Shown here: positions 54,274 through 63,983 of the stretch, piece by piece
Layout: each line of letters starts with the position of its first letter
Position numbering within the stretch: the stretch's first letter is position 1
DNA from: an uncultured Aquimarina sp.
Lineage (GTDB): Bacteria; Bacteroidota; Bacteroidia; Flavobacteriales; Flavobacteriaceae
Length of the DNA stretch: 64,000 nt
Reading direction: 5' to 3'
NCBI RefSeq assembly: GCF_947492965.1
Contig: NZ_CANLOZ010000015.1
Span: 1-64,000 of the forward strand
Translations under genes and position numbers: made by a program
Notes under the pieces: model-generated
Told to the model about the DNA's origin: nothing
Seen by the model: the letters and a program-made list of their open reading frames with translations, nothing else
The model's database searches: none

Positions 54274-55197
54274 CTATCCCGCCATATCAATCTCTTTCAG
54301 TTTATTTTCATCTGCTTGTTTAGCTTTTTCCGCAGCATAATCAAAGCCTTGTTGCCACCAACTTCGCATTAATTTTTTATTAAAAACTAAAGAGTTTTCC
54401 GTTAATTTAGAAGGTGTGTAATATAGGTTTAGTACAACATCTTTATTTTTTGCTGCTAATTTCCCAACTACCGTATCATGACCTTCTACTTGATCGAACA
54501 TAAAACTGAATAAATTAACCATGAGCGAAAATGGATTTTTACCCAATACTTTATTATGTTCCATATTTTCAGACTCTAAAATTACAGCATCTACTTCTGT
54601 TGCGCCTCTTTTAATAGCTTCTCTAATAGGAACCATACAACCAAATCCACCATCGGCATACTCACATCCATTTTTAGTCACTAAACTCATAAATGGAACA
54701 TAATTACAAGAGATCCAAATCCAATCACAAAAATCTTCATAAGAAAAGTCGTTAATAGACTTATATTCCGTAGTGTTTTTGGTTAAATTAGAAACTGTAA
54801 CCACAATGTCCTTGACTTTTTTCTTAGCCAATTCGAATTCTATTTCAGAAAAATTTCTACGAATATTTCTACGCAAATTTTTACTCTCTCCGAATGTACG
54901 TTTACGTTTTAAAAATTGAACTACGGTATTAAAGAAATTAATAGAAACAAACTCACGATTACCTTTTTTGCGGGTTCTAAAGGGATTAACACTAAAAATA
55001 GTACTCTGATTAACATTCGTGTACATATCATACACCTTATCTATATTTCCGAGTGCCAATTGTGGTATTAACAGGCTTCCGGTAGAAGTTCCCAAAAAAA
55101 GTTCATACTTCCTGCCTTGTTCCTGGATTAAGTATTGAGCTACACCACCAGCATAAGCTCCTTTACTTCCTCCACCAGATATAACTAATGCTCGCAT
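54274..55197 (-). CDS. Patatin-like phospholipase (second of a tandem pair)
   Basis: 307 residues. The oxyanion loop is SGGGSKGAYAGG (7-18), the nucleophile Ser38 lies in GTSTGS, and the catalytic Asp is in ADGGFG near residue 183. Together these give a complete Ser-Asp dyad of the patatin / RssA type, which hydrolyses phospholipid or other acyl esters. No signal peptide. It starts 3 nt after the upstream paralogue stops, and shares most of its motifs with it, pointing to a tandem duplication. Confidence 0.92.
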   Translation of the reverse strand: MRALVISGGGSKGAYAGGVAQYLIQEQGRKYELFLGTSTGSLLIPQLALGNIDKVYDMYTNVNQSTIFSVNPFRTRKKGNREFVSINFFNTVVQFLKRKRTFGESKNLRRNIRRNFSEIEFELAKKKVKDIVVTVSNLTKNTTEYKSINDFSYEDFCDWIWISCNYVPFMSLVTKNGCEYADGGFGCMVPIREAIKRGATEVDAVILESENMEHNKVLGKNPFSLMVNLFSFMFDQVEGHDTVVGKLAAKNKDVVLNLYYTPSKLTENSLVFNKKLMRSWWQQGFDYAAEKAKQADENKLKEIDMAG

Positions 55198-55200
55198 ATT

Positions 55201-56097
55201 CTATTCTAATCGATTTGATTTATTCTTTTCTTTGGCAAACTCGTACCCTTTTTTCCACCATTTTTTCATTTTCTCCTTTTCAAAAATTAATGAATTTGTG
55301 GTTAATACCGTTGGCGTATAATAAAGATCCATAGCTACATCCTTTCTTTTAGCTATAAACTTACCTATTCGAATGTTCTGATGCTCTATCGTATCCATCA
55401 TAAAATCCACCATACTAGTAATTAGTGTAAATGGATTTTTGGTAGGCATACGATTTAGATAATTGATCTCTGTTTCTAATATAATGACATCTACTTCCTT
55501 AGCTCCTCGTCTAATTGCTTCTTCTATCGGAACCATAGAACCTAATCCTCCGTCTACATAATCACAATTGTTCTTTTGTACCAGACTCATAAATGGAGGA
55601 TAATTACACGAAATCCAAACCCAATCACAGTACTCCTGATATGTACACTCTTTAATCGACTTATACTCTACTTCATTCGTGGACAAATTAGTAACTGTAA
55701 TTATGATATCTTTTTGGGATTCTTTAAGTGTATTAAAATAACTTTCGGTAACAGACTTTCTGATAAGATCTCTAAGATTTCTGCTATCTCCAAAGGACTT
55801 ATTTCCTTTGATCAAGTTTCGTAATACATTAAAGTGATTAATTGTGATAAGGTTGTATCCTTTTCTTTTTTTTATTACAAAAGGACAATTCCTAAATATC
55901 GAAGATTGATTTACAGAAGTATATATCTCTTTTATTTCCTTTATTTTGGATAGTGCCAAATGAGAGATCAGTAAACTTCCGGTAGAAGTTCCTACATACA
56001 AATCATACTCTCTCTTTAGGTCCTGAATAAGATATTGCGCTACACCACCAGCAAAAGCTCCTTTACTTCCTCCACCGGATATGACCAATGCGCGCAT
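55201..56097 (-). CDS. Patatin-like phospholipase (first of a tandem pair)
   Basis: 298 residues, paralogue of the next gene: SGGGSKGAFAGG, Ser38 in GTSTGS, Asp in VDGGLGSM. The two copies have diverged enough (FRNCPFVIKKRKG against SVNPFRTRKKGN) to have separate substrates. The gene follows the M1 aminopeptidase by 8 nt, so all three probably form one transcript. Confidence 0.92.
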   Translation of the reverse strand: MRALVISGGGSKGAFAGGVAQYLIQDLKREYDLYVGTSTGSLLISHLALSKIKEIKEIYTSVNQSSIFRNCPFVIKKRKGYNLITINHFNVLRNLIKGNKSFGDSRNLRDLIRKSVTESYFNTLKESQKDIIITVTNLSTNEVEYKSIKECTYQEYCDWVWISCNYPPFMSLVQKNNCDYVDGGLGSMVPIEEAIRRGAKEVDVIILETEINYLNRMPTKNPFTLITSMVDFMMDTIEHQNIRIGKFIAKRKDVAMDLYYTPTVLTTNSLIFEKEKMKKWWKKGYEFAKEKNKSNRLE

Positions 56098-56105
56098 ACG
56101 TTTAT

Positions 56106-58226
56106 TTATGGGGTTAATTTCTTTTCTAAAAATTCTTGTTGCCTCTTTGGCAAATTATTCTTTAAATCTACATATTTCTTTTGATATGCAGGGTTCTTCA
56201 GAAGGTTATCCAACACTTTTCTACAAAAGTTTCTAAATCTCCAGTTATGATGTACCGCTCCATCTACAAGATCTACCAACGATTGTTCCGAAAAAGCCTG
56301 AAGACTTTCTAGATACGTAAAAGCATTTTCTCTAGTACTAAAATGATGAACAGGAGACGAATAACTTGATAGTTCTTTATAAAACTCCTGATGCTTTTCT
56401 GGTTGATATTCTTGTGTACTCAATGCCAGTACTAACCATAATATTCTCACGTTTTTGTCGTGAAACCCTATAACTCCTTTCGTCTGTTCTAAATAAGAAG
56501 TTCTATCAGATGGAAAATTAGCCCATAAATGGTACAACGCTGGTTCTATGGTAGCATAGGATTCGTCAGTTAGTAAGGATTCATATTGCTTCTTTAATTC
56601 TATTGGGATCGTATTCATTGTATTAGCAATCGCCTGACGCACAAAAATATTGTTTGTTTCGAAAGCTTTGGTAAATAATCCTAATGACTCTTTAGAAGTA
56701 TCTCCTTCCAATTGATAAATCACTTCTTGCCCTAGGTATTCATTAATAGGAAAGTCTAAAGCGGTTGCCAGTGTACCCCACTTACCTGCTATGGGCTGTG
56801 TACGTTCACCAGCTAAAGTTAAATAGCGTTTTATAAATGGAGACTTTGTTAAAACATCAAGTGCTTCCTGAGAAGGAAAAACAATGGCTTCTAACCATAT
56901 TTTTTGATAATCCGATAAATCCTGACCACTAACCTGTTCTGCCTCTCTAATAAAATCAGAAGTGGTAACATTACCAAACTGATATTTTTCGAGGTATTTC
57001 TTTACTGTCGTTTTAAAATCATCAGCTCCAATCATATCCTTCAAAGCGTGTAATGCCCAAGCACCTCTTTGATAAAAAGTAAGAGAACTGGCTTTAGGGT
57101 CTAATAAAGGAGTAGCATTATCGGCTTTGGATTGCTCAGTAAGTTGTTCTGCGCTTTCATATAATTTGTATTGAAAATAATCGTCTCCAAAAATCTCTCT
57201 TTCTGCCAATAAAGCATAATAAGTTGCAAAACCTTCTTGTAACCAATGATGTTTCCCTTCTGTTTCGGTTACTAAATCACCAAACCACTGGTGCGCTAAT
57301 TCATGCGCATTTACATTGATATAATTCCGATCATTAAAACCTATATCATCCACTACAAAAGCATCAGAAAATATAGTGGTTCCCGTATTTTCCATACCTG
57401 CATACAAAAAGTCCTTTACAGGAATTTGTTTATAATTTTGCCATGGAAATGCATATCCGATCTCTTTTTCCAAAAAATCGAATAGTTGCTTACTATGTTT
57501 GTAGGTAGACTCAAATTTATCCTTATCATTCGGATAATAATACATCTCTAGAGGGATTCCACTTTCAGAAGTTTCAACGACCTTTTCATACTTTCCAATC
57601 GCTAAGGCCAGTAAATAACTACTCATCGGCTGTTCCATATCGTACTCCCATCTTTTTATCGTATCATTAACAGCCTGGGTTTGTAATAATTTTCCATTTG
57701 CTATCACCTCATAGTCCGAATCATAGTGAATCACCAGATCGAACTCTATCTTTTCATTCATATCATCAAAACTTGGCAACCAATTAGAGGTATATTTTCC
57801 TTGTCCTTGTGTCCAGATCTGATCTTTACCTTGATAATCATTTAAAAAATAAAGTGCCTTTTTCGGAACTGCGATATATTGAATTTCTATCCGATGTTCT
57901 GAATTTGCTAAAAAATTACCCCCAACCTTTATTTTTTGGGAGTCGTAATTTATCGTGGCCTTTTCTCCGTCTAGCAACACATCCATAATCTGCATCTTCT
58001 GGGCATCGATACTTATAGAATCTACAGGTTGTAACACTTTAAAGGTGTATATTACTTTACCCTCTACTTTTTTAAAATTAGCGTCTAGAAAAATAGATAC
58101 ATTTCCAGTTAGGAAATCTACATTAGGTTGTTCTTTTTTAGAAGGTATAGATAAGGTTGTTTCGTCGAGGGAGGCGATGGCCGATACCGAAATAAAACCG
58201 ATAAATAAATACAGAAAAAATCGCAT
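56106..58226 (-). CDS. M1-family metallo-aminopeptidase
   Basis: 706 residues with a signal peptide (FFLYLFIGFISVSAIAS). The exopeptidase motif is AGMENTG and the zinc motif HELAHQWFGDLV near residue 306, with EGFATYYALLAERE supplying the second Glu ligand. The C-terminal half is a HEAT-like helical domain. It removes N-terminal residues from peptides in the periplasm. Length is usual for bacterial envelope M1 enzymes. It heads the patatin operon. Confidence 0.93.
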   Translation of the reverse strand: MRFFLYLFIGFISVSAIASLDETTLSIPSKKEQPNVDFLTGNVSIFLDANFKKVEGKVIYTFKVLQPVDSISIDAQKMQIMDVLLDGEKATINYDSQKIKVGGNFLANSEHRIEIQYIAVPKKALYFLNDYQGKDQIWTQGQGKYTSNWLPSFDDMNEKIEFDLVIHYDSDYEVIANGKLLQTQAVNDTIKRWEYDMEQPMSSYLLALAIGKYEKVVETSESGIPLEMYYYPNDKDKFESTYKHSKQLFDFLEKEIGYAFPWQNYKQIPVKDFLYAGMENTGTTIFSDAFVVDDIGFNDRNYINVNAHELAHQWFGDLVTETEGKHHWLQEGFATYYALLAEREIFGDDYFQYKLYESAEQLTEQSKADNATPLLDPKASSLTFYQRGAWALHALKDMIGADDFKTTVKKYLEKYQFGNVTTSDFIREAEQVSGQDLSDYQKIWLEAIVFPSQEALDVLTKSPFIKRYLTLAGERTQPIAGKWGTLATALDFPINEYLGQEVIYQLEGDTSKESLGLFTKAFETNNIFVRQAIANTMNTIPIELKKQYESLLTDESYATIEPALYHLWANFPSDRTSYLEQTKGVIGFHDKNVRILWLVLALSTQEYQPEKHQEFYKELSSYSSPVHHFSTRENAFTYLESLQAFSEQSLVDLVDGAVHHNWRFRNFCRKVLDNLLKNPAYQKKYVDLKNNLPKRQQEFLEKKLTP

Positions 58227-58338
58227 ATTTTATGAATAATCAAATGTTCTGCCAAAATAACGAATTTATTCGCGTATTGTGACAGAAGAAATATCTGACC
58301 AAACAACGAATGCTACTTTTTTCACATATATCTAAAAA

Positions 58339-58368
58339 CAAAAATCTGAGCTTAGACTCAGATTTTTG
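58339..58368 (-). terminator. Terminator after the GH16 gene
   Basis: CAAAAATCTGAG (58339-58350) and CTCAGATTTTTG (58357-58368) form a perfect stem around CTTAGA. On the minus strand a T-rich run follows, 31 nt after the GH16 stop. Confidence 0.8.
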
Positions 58369-58398
58369 ATAATAGCATTAAGTTAGTATTATAAAATG

Positions 58399-59301
58399 TT
58401 ATATAGAGGTCTTTTTTACTCTTACAAAATCAACATACATATCCGTATTCCAAAATACATTGATGGCATTATTATTAAAAATACCGTCATTAGAACCTAT
58501 ATTTAAGTTCAGAATTACATTATGTGGCCCAAAGTTTTGTAATTGTAAATCCGAATCGATTCCGTTATGATAATTAGCTACTGCAGCACCATCTACCAAT
58601 ACATCAACATATACATTTCCATTTACATTAGTCCAGTACATATCATAAGTATGCCAACCTTCTCCAATAGTATCATAATGTCTTACAGCATTTTGATCTA
58701 ATAAACTTTGTCCTGCGTTATATCCATAAAAAAGATTACTAGCATATTTTTCTCCACCGTAATATCCATAAGAATATGCTTCCATCATATCGATCTCTCC
58801 TTGTGTAGGCCAAGCCGTTTCTTGTACAGTCCATACTGCAGGCCAAACACCATAAGTTTCTGCAAATCCTTTAGCATTTCCATTTTCCCAAGCAATAACT
58901 TTCGCACTTACTTGTACATGTACCTGCTCATTATAACCAGGCTCAAAACTTGTCCATGACTTTACATGACCAGATTCCCATAATCCGTTTTGTTTTTTAT
59001 ACGAACGCAAACGTAAACAACTTCTGTTATCCAAGGTTTGAATACTAACATTCCATGGTCTGTACATACAAAAATCAGAATTATAATCTAATCGTTCTGT
59101 ACGTTCCCATTTAGCATCGATATTACTTCCCGAATTAAATTCATCCACCAGAATATCGGTCCATGGAGCTTTGGCTGTTACAGAACTAAAATCTTTATAG
59201 TTTTCATTGAAAACTTCCTCATTTTTATCACAAGAAATAAAAACAGTAAAAGCAGCTAATACGAATGTGTAGAGTACTATTTTATTCATAATATAAATCA
59301 T
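58399..59301 (-). CDS. GH16-family glycoside hydrolase lipoprotein
   Basis: 300 residues (296 if the better Met at residue 5 is used). A lipoprotein signal ends FISC (Cys24). The catalytic motif is GEIDMMEAYSY, the beta-bulge EXDXXE of GH16 laminarinases, agarases, porphyranases and carrageenases; Glu169 and Glu174 are the nucleophile and acid/base. The motif WPAVWTVQ precedes it. No carbohydrate-binding module is attached. It would cut a marine beta-glucan or galactan at the cell surface, but the specificity cannot be set from the motif alone. Monocistronic. Confidence 0.92.
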   Translation of the reverse strand: MIYIMNKIVLYTFVLAAFTVFISCDKNEEVFNENYKDFSSVTAKAPWTDILVDEFNSGSNIDAKWERTERLDYNSDFCMYRPWNVSIQTLDNRSCLRLRSYKKQNGLWESGHVKSWTSFEPGYNEQVHVQVSAKVIAWENGNAKGFAETYGVWPAVWTVQETAWPTQGEIDMMEAYSYGYYGGEKYASNLFYGYNAGQSLLDQNAVRHYDTIGEGWHTYDMYWTNVNGNVYVDVLVDGAAVANYHNGIDSDLQLQNFGPHNVILNLNIGSNDGIFNNNAINVFWNTDMYVDFVRVKKTSI

Positions 59302-59709
59302 TTGGGGTTAGATAGTTACGCTGTTACTACAACCTTTTCGTAAATGTACCAAAAAAAGTAACCGAGACGTAAGTTATGTACGGCAAAAACGTAACGTGAT
59401 GTCAGTAAAATATCTCTTAAGAAATTATGAGTACTAACAAAATCAATGTCTTTAGAAGAATTTAACAAAATATATTCCCTTCATCAAAAACCTAAAATTC
59501 AATATACTTTTAAGATAAAAAAATACTAAATACGTAATTTTTTAACATTTTAAAACAAAAACCAATAATTAAAAACTGATATTTTAATGCTTTTTTTATT
59601 TCAAAACCAAAAAACAGCCAGTTTCTAATATCGTATAGTATTCATATCCCTAATTATTTATTTTTATATTGTGCTGTCATTAAAGTGTTAAATAACCTGT
59701 TTATTTTCT
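59302..59709. promoter_or_regulatory. Divergent region, GH16 gene / recG
   Basis: 408 nt, AT-rich, no supportable ORF or RNA. It must contain the promoters of both genes. No strong palindrome or clear TAnnTTTG pair was found. Confidence 0.4.
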
Positions 59710-61812
59710 TTGAGCGCTACAATCTTACAAACTCCTATCGATTACTTAAAAGGTGTTGGACCTTCCAGAGCTGATTTGCTTCGTACGGAACTAGGGATTC
59801 ATACCTATCAGGATTTAGTCAACTTCTTTCCGAATAGATATATAGACAAAACCAACTATTATAAAATCAATGAATTACAAAGAACTTCTGCAGAGGTACA
59901 AATCGTTGGTAAGATCATTCATATAAAAACAGTAGAACAAAAACGAGGAAAACGATTAGTAGCCAAGTTTATGGATGATACTGGAGAAATGGAATTGGTT
60001 TGGTTTAGAGGTCATAAATGGATCAAAGAAAACTTAAAACTCAATACACCTTATGTAATCTTTGGCAAAACAAAATATTATAACGGCTTTAGTATGCCAC
60101 ATCCAGAGATGGAACTCCTTTCGGAGCATCAAAAAAATCTCAAAATTATGATGCAACCGGTATATCCGTCTACCGAAAAATTATCAAATCGAGGAATTAC
60201 TAATCGGGTTATTAGTAAAATGATGCAACAATTGTTTTTGGATACTAAGGCTCGATTTTATGATACCCTTTCAGAAGAAATAAGAACCGAGTTAAAACTG
60301 ATCCCCAAAAACGAAGCGATTCTGAATATTCATTTTCCTAAAAATCAGGAGTTACTTGCCAAAGCACAATATCGACTTAAATTTGAAGAGTTATTTTATA
60401 TCCAGCTTCAGTTAATTACCAAAAAGCTAATTCGGAAACAAAAGATAAAAGGATTTCCTTTTCCAGAAGTTGGACATCATTTTACCAATTTTTATAATAA
60501 TCATCTTCCTTTCGAACTTACAAATGCCCAGAAACGAGTAATTAAAGAAATTCGAAAAGACATTGGCAGCAGTGCACAAATGAATCGCTTGTTACAAGGA
60601 GATGTAGGTTCTGGAAAAACTATTGTGGCTCTCATGACGATGTTATTGGCAATCGATAATGGATTCCAAGCATGTTTGATGGCTCCTACCGCTATTTTAG
60701 CAAATCAGCATTATCAAGGAATTACAGAACTTACGAAAGATCTGGATATTAATATAAAATTATTGATGGGAAGCTCTAAAGCCAAAGAACGTAAAGAGAT
60801 TCATCAAGAATTAGAAGATGGTACCCTACATATATTGGTAGGAACACACGCTGTATTAGAGGACAAAGTAAAGTTTAAAAACTTAGGATTGGCTATTATT
60901 GACGAGCAACATCGTTTTGGAGTAGCACAACGTTCTAAATTATGGCATAAGAATATATATCCGCCACATATATTGGTAATGACCGCTACACCCATTCCTA
61001 GAACCTTGGCTATGAGTTTATATGGAGATTTGGATATCTCGGTAATTGATGAATTACCACCAGGTAGAAAATCCATTAAAACCGTGCATCGGTATGATAG
61101 CAATCGCCTTAAAGTATTTAAGTTTATAGCTGATGAAATAAAAAAAGGAAGGCAAATCTATGTTGTATATCCGCTAATTCAGGAATCCGAAGCATTAGAT
61201 TATAAAGATCTTATGGATGGTTATGAAAGTATTGCCCGCTCCTTCCCTGCTCCAGATTATCAGATATCGATTGTACACGGTAAAATGAAACCTGCCGATA
61301 AGGATTACGAAATGGAACGTTTTGTAAAAGGAGAAACCAATATTATGGTGGCTACAACGGTGATAGAAGTAGGTGTTAATGTTCCTAATGCCAGTGTGAT
61401 GATTATCGAAAGTGCAGAACGCTTCGGGCTATCACAACTACATCAGTTAAGAGGTCGCGTTGGTCGAGGCGCCGAACAAAGTTTTTGTATTCTAATGACC
61501 AGCCATAAACTTTCTTCGGATAGTAAGATTAGATTAGAAACGATGGTACGCACTAATGATGGGTTCGATATCGCAGAGGTAGATTTAAAACTACGTGGTC
61601 CCGGAGATATTATGGGCACACAACAAAGCGGAGTTTTGGCACTTAAAATTGCAGATATTGTGCGCGATAATGATGTGCTAAAAACGGCAAGACACTACGC
61701 GATGAAAATCCTAAAAGAAGATCCTTCATTAGCTATGGAGAAAAATAAAGTGCTCTTATTTACATATCAACAGCTGGCCAAACACAAAAACATTTGGAAT
61801 TATATTAGTTAG
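59710..61812 (+). CDS. recG: ATP-dependent DNA helicase RecG
   Basis: 700 residues, read from TTG; the conserved N-terminal TPIDYLKGVGPSRADLLRTE begins only eight residues in and no ATG is available. A wedge domain (OB-fold) precedes the SF2 helicase core with Walker A LLQGDVGSGKTIVALMTM, DEQHRFGVAQR and LRGRVGRGAEQS. The C-terminal motif GDIMGTQQSG is typical of RecG. It reverses stalled forks and processes branched DNA intermediates. Confidence 0.96.
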   Translation: MSATILQTPIDYLKGVGPSRADLLRTELGIHTYQDLVNFFPNRYIDKTNYYKINELQRTSAEVQIVGKIIHIKTVEQKRGKRLVAKFMDDTGEMELVWFRGHKWIKENLKLNTPYVIFGKTKYYNGFSMPHPEMELLSEHQKNLKIMMQPVYPSTEKLSNRGITNRVISKMMQQLFLDTKARFYDTLSEEIRTELKLIPKNEAILNIHFPKNQELLAKAQYRLKFEELFYIQLQLITKKLIRKQKIKGFPFPEVGHHFTNFYNNHLPFELTNAQKRVIKEIRKDIGSSAQMNRLLQGDVGSGKTIVALMTMLLAIDNGFQACLMAPTAILANQHYQGITELTKDLDINIKLLMGSSKAKERKEIHQELEDGTLHILVGTHAVLEDKVKFKNLGLAIIDEQHRFGVAQRSKLWHKNIYPPHILVMTATPIPRTLAMSLYGDLDISVIDELPPGRKSIKTVHRYDSNRLKVFKFIADEIKKGRQIYVVYPLIQESEALDYKDLMDGYESIARSFPAPDYQISIVHGKMKPADKDYEMERFVKGETNIMVATTVIEVGVNVPNASVMIIESAERFGLSQLHQLRGRVGRGAEQSFCILMTSHKLSSDSKIRLETMVRTNDGFDIAEVDLKLRGPGDIMGTQQSGVLALKIADIVRDNDVLKTARHYAMKILKEDPSLAMEKNKVLLFTYQQLAKHKNIWNYIS

Positions 61813-61934
61813 GGCGTTTCCGTCTTTGCAGAAGCAAACGGTCGGGCTATCCATTATATCTATTTATACTAGTTGCTTCTTTACATCAGCAAACTATTAT
61901 AAATAGGATGTCATTCCTATCCCTAACGCAAATC

Positions 61935-62309
61935 TTAGCTATTCATATACTCTTGCCAAACGACTAAAAGATATTTCTTATGATCTTTTTCTTGTAACTC
62001 CATAAAACCAAATTCGTAGCAAAAAAGATATACCTGTCCTTTTTTATTTTTCCAGTAATGCGTAAAGTAATTAGGATCAAAACCTTCTCTGATCAATTTC
62101 TCCTTCCTAATTTTTGCCATACCTGCTCGATTATAATTTTTAAGAATTTTTCTATTCGTTTTAAGTTGTACATCAATCTTTTTAAACAAAGTATCTTCTT
62201 TTTCTTTGGTGCGTTGATAATAAAAAGCCGATCTGCAGTAAGAAGAACAAAACTTCTTACCTACTCTTCCTTCTAATTTCTCATTACAATAGCTACAATT
62301 CCGATTCAT
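61935..62309 (-). CDS. Small zinc-ribbon protein of unknown function
   Basis: 124 residues. The N-terminus CSYCNEKLEGRVGKKFCSSYC has two CxxC-type pairs, a rubredoxin-like zinc ribbon as in short DUF2116-style proteins. The remainder is basic and helical (KKIDVQLKTNRKILKNYNRA) followed by an aromatic strand (GQVYLFCYEFGFMELQ). Similar flavobacterial proteins exist without assigned role; RNA or DNA contact is possible. It ends 122 nt after recG in a convergent arrangement. Confidence 0.8.
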   Translation of the reverse strand: MNRNCSYCNEKLEGRVGKKFCSSYCRSAFYYQRTKEKEDTLFKKIDVQLKTNRKILKNYNRAGMAKIRKEKLIREGFDPNYFTHYWKNKKGQVYLFCYEFGFMELQEKDHKKYLLVVWQEYMNS

Positions 62310-62359
62310 AAAACACCTTTCTAAAATAGTGTCTTCAATTCTAAAAATGTTACCTATCC

Positions 62360-62394
62360 ATCGAATTAAACGTTTAATAAACGTTTAATTCGAT
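62360..62394. repeat. Perfect 35-nt palindrome upstream of the recombinase
   Basis: Two 17-nt arms that are exact reverse complements sit around a single central A (62377). It can be parsed as 13-bp arms (ATCGAATTAAACG and CGTTTAATTCGAT) around a 9-nt centre, which resembles tyrosine-recombinase core sites, or as an operator because two AAACGTTT half-palindromes are nested in it. It ends 8 nt upstream of the -33 TTG of the recombinase promoter. Confidence 0.7.
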
Positions 62395-62402
62395 ACTTAG
62401 AC

Positions 62403-62433
62403 TTGCTCACATTACACTCTTTAGTCATATTTG
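62403..62433 (+). promoter_or_regulatory. Promoter of the tyrosine recombinase gene
   Basis: TTG (62403-62405), 20 nt, CATATTTG (62426-62433), one base off TAnnTTTG. Transcription would begin at or next to the ATG at 62441, so the mRNA may be nearly leaderless. Confidence 0.5.
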
Positions 62434-62440
62434 AATATCT

Positions 62441-63568
62441 ATGAAATTCTCAGGCAAACATATTACACTAAAACATTTATTAATAGATCGACAGAAGATG
62501 ATTGGTCTACAGTTTTATCAAGACAAAATTATCGAAGCGCTTATGAAAGAACTCCCCAATCCTAGTTGGAGTGAGGAATACGGGATGGTTTATATACAAA
62601 ACACTAAAGAAAATCTAAATTTAATTTTTAGTACATTCAGAGGTGTAGCTTGGATAAATTGTAATTATTTCTATAAAAACCGGGTAATTAATCCAGATAA
62701 TCCTGTAATTGAAGAAGGTTTCAAGGATTTTCAATCTAAAAAACTTCGTAAATGTCCAGAAATGTATTTACAAAAACTTGTTATAAAAAGATATGCAAAA
62801 AACACCATAAAAAACTATATAACAGCTTTTGAAGCCTTTATGAACTATCATTATGATCTCGACCTTATTCATATTGGTGAACAGGAGATTCGTCAATATA
62901 TAGAACGATTGATTAAAGATGGAAGATCCAATTCTTATATCAACATTGCTATAAATAGTATAAAGTTTTATTATGAGATTGTATTGGAGATGCCCAACCG
63001 ATTTTATGCTATAGAACGCCCCAGAAAACAACAAAAACTACCTAAAGTATTAGCTAAAGAAGAAATTTTATCTATGATTAATCATACTAATAATATAAAG
63101 CATCGATGTCTTATTAGTCTATTATATTCTGCAGGATTACGAAGAAGTGAATTACTAAACCTAAAAATCCAAGATATAGATAGTAAAAGAATGTTGATTT
63201 TAGTTACGCATGCTAAGGGGAATAAGGATCGGTATACCTTACTTTCTCAAACCTTGCTCAAAGATTTACGATTATATTATAAAGAATGGAAACCTGTGCA
63301 CTTTTTATTCGAAGGATCTCCTGGTATATCTTATTCTCCAGAGAGTGTTTCTAAAGTGGTAAGAACAGCAAGTCGCAAAGCTGGTATTCTGAAAAAAGTA
63401 ACTCCTCATATGCTACGTCATAGTTTTGCCACACATTTACTAGAAAACGGCACTGATCTAAGGTATATTCAAAGTTTATTGGGACACAGTTCTAGCAAAA
63501 CAACAGAGATTTACACACATGTAGCTACGAATAGTTTTAGAATGATCAAAAATCCCCTAGATTTGTAG
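62441..63568 (+). CDS. Tyrosine recombinase/integrase with N-terminal extension
   Basis: 375 residues. All catalytic residues are present: Arg234 (AGLRRSEL), Lys259 (HAKGNKDR), His323 and Arg326 (PHMLRHSFA), His349 (LLGHSS) and Tyr358 (EIYTHV). The SAM-like core-binding domain is at about 110-190. A 100-residue N-terminal extension precedes it, more than in XerC/XerD. That length and the following small ORFs resemble the integrases that stand at the head of integron-like cassette arrays in Bacteroidota, although it could also be an island integrase. Promoter and a perfect palindrome lie just upstream. Confidence 0.92.
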   Translation: MKFSGKHITLKHLLIDRQKMIGLQFYQDKIIEALMKELPNPSWSEEYGMVYIQNTKENLNLIFSTFRGVAWINCNYFYKNRVINPDNPVIEEGFKDFQSKKLRKCPEMYLQKLVIKRYAKNTIKNYITAFEAFMNYHYDLDLIHIGEQEIRQYIERLIKDGRSNSYINIAINSIKFYYEIVLEMPNRFYAIERPRKQQKLPKVLAKEEILSMINHTNNIKHRCLISLLYSAGLRRSELLNLKIQDIDSKRMLILVTHAKGNKDRYTLLSQTLLKDLRLYYKEWKPVHFLFEGSPGISYSPESVSKVVRTASRKAGILKKVTPHMLRHSFATHLLENGTDLRYIQSLLGHSSSKTTEIYTHVATNSFRMIKNPLDL

Positions 63569-63583
63569 AAAACATAATACATA

Positions 63584-63620
63584 TATATGTACCAGTACAT
63601 ATACAACTACGTTGTGTACA
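63584..63620 (+). repeat. Overlapping inverted repeats after the recombinase gene
   Basis: TATATGTAC / GTACATATA (63584-63603) form a 9-bp stem with a 2-nt loop. A second, overlapping fold pairs GTAC...ACAAC with GTTGT...GTAC (63595-63619) with an ATAT bulge on one side. Bulged hairpins are a mark of integron attC sites, but the GTTRRRY core is not met. Confidence 0.45.
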
Positions 63621-63628
63621 ATTAAATA

Positions 63629-63952
63629 ATGGACGGATATAAAATTTTATGGAAAAATGAGCATATCGGACGGTTGACTAAAATTATACCTGACATGTCA
63701 TATTTGGAAGGCACTTGGGAACCAAATTCAACTGACCTTGCTCAAAAATTCACAGATTTGATCTCAAACTTTGATACTAAATCTGTAATGTTAAACCCAA
63801 TTAAAGGAATCAGAGCTATTCTAGAAGATCAAAACTCTTACCAAACACATATATCTGTAATTTCGCTTGGTGAAAACAATGAACTTTTAGTAAAAAGAGT
63901 AATAGAAGAATCTGCAATTGAATGGCTCTTGAAAAATGTTCCTGAAGAATAA
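63629..63952 (+). CDS. Hypothetical protein downstream of the recombinase
   Basis: 107 residues, cytoplasmic, no recognised domain. Sequence begins MDGYKILWKNEHIGRLTKII and includes NPIKGIRAILEDQ. Small, isolated, same-strand genes of unknown function right after an integrase are typical cassette cargo; a direct role is unknown. Its start context TAAATAATGG is repeated before the next, truncated ORF. Confidence 0.7.
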   Translation: MDGYKILWKNEHIGRLTKIIPDMSYLEGTWEPNSTDLAQKFTDLISNFDTKSVMLNPIKGIRAILEDQNSYQTHISVISLGENNELLVKRVIEESAIEWLLKNVPEE

Positions 63953-63983
63953 ACTTTGTTTCACAAAACTGAGATAGTAAATA

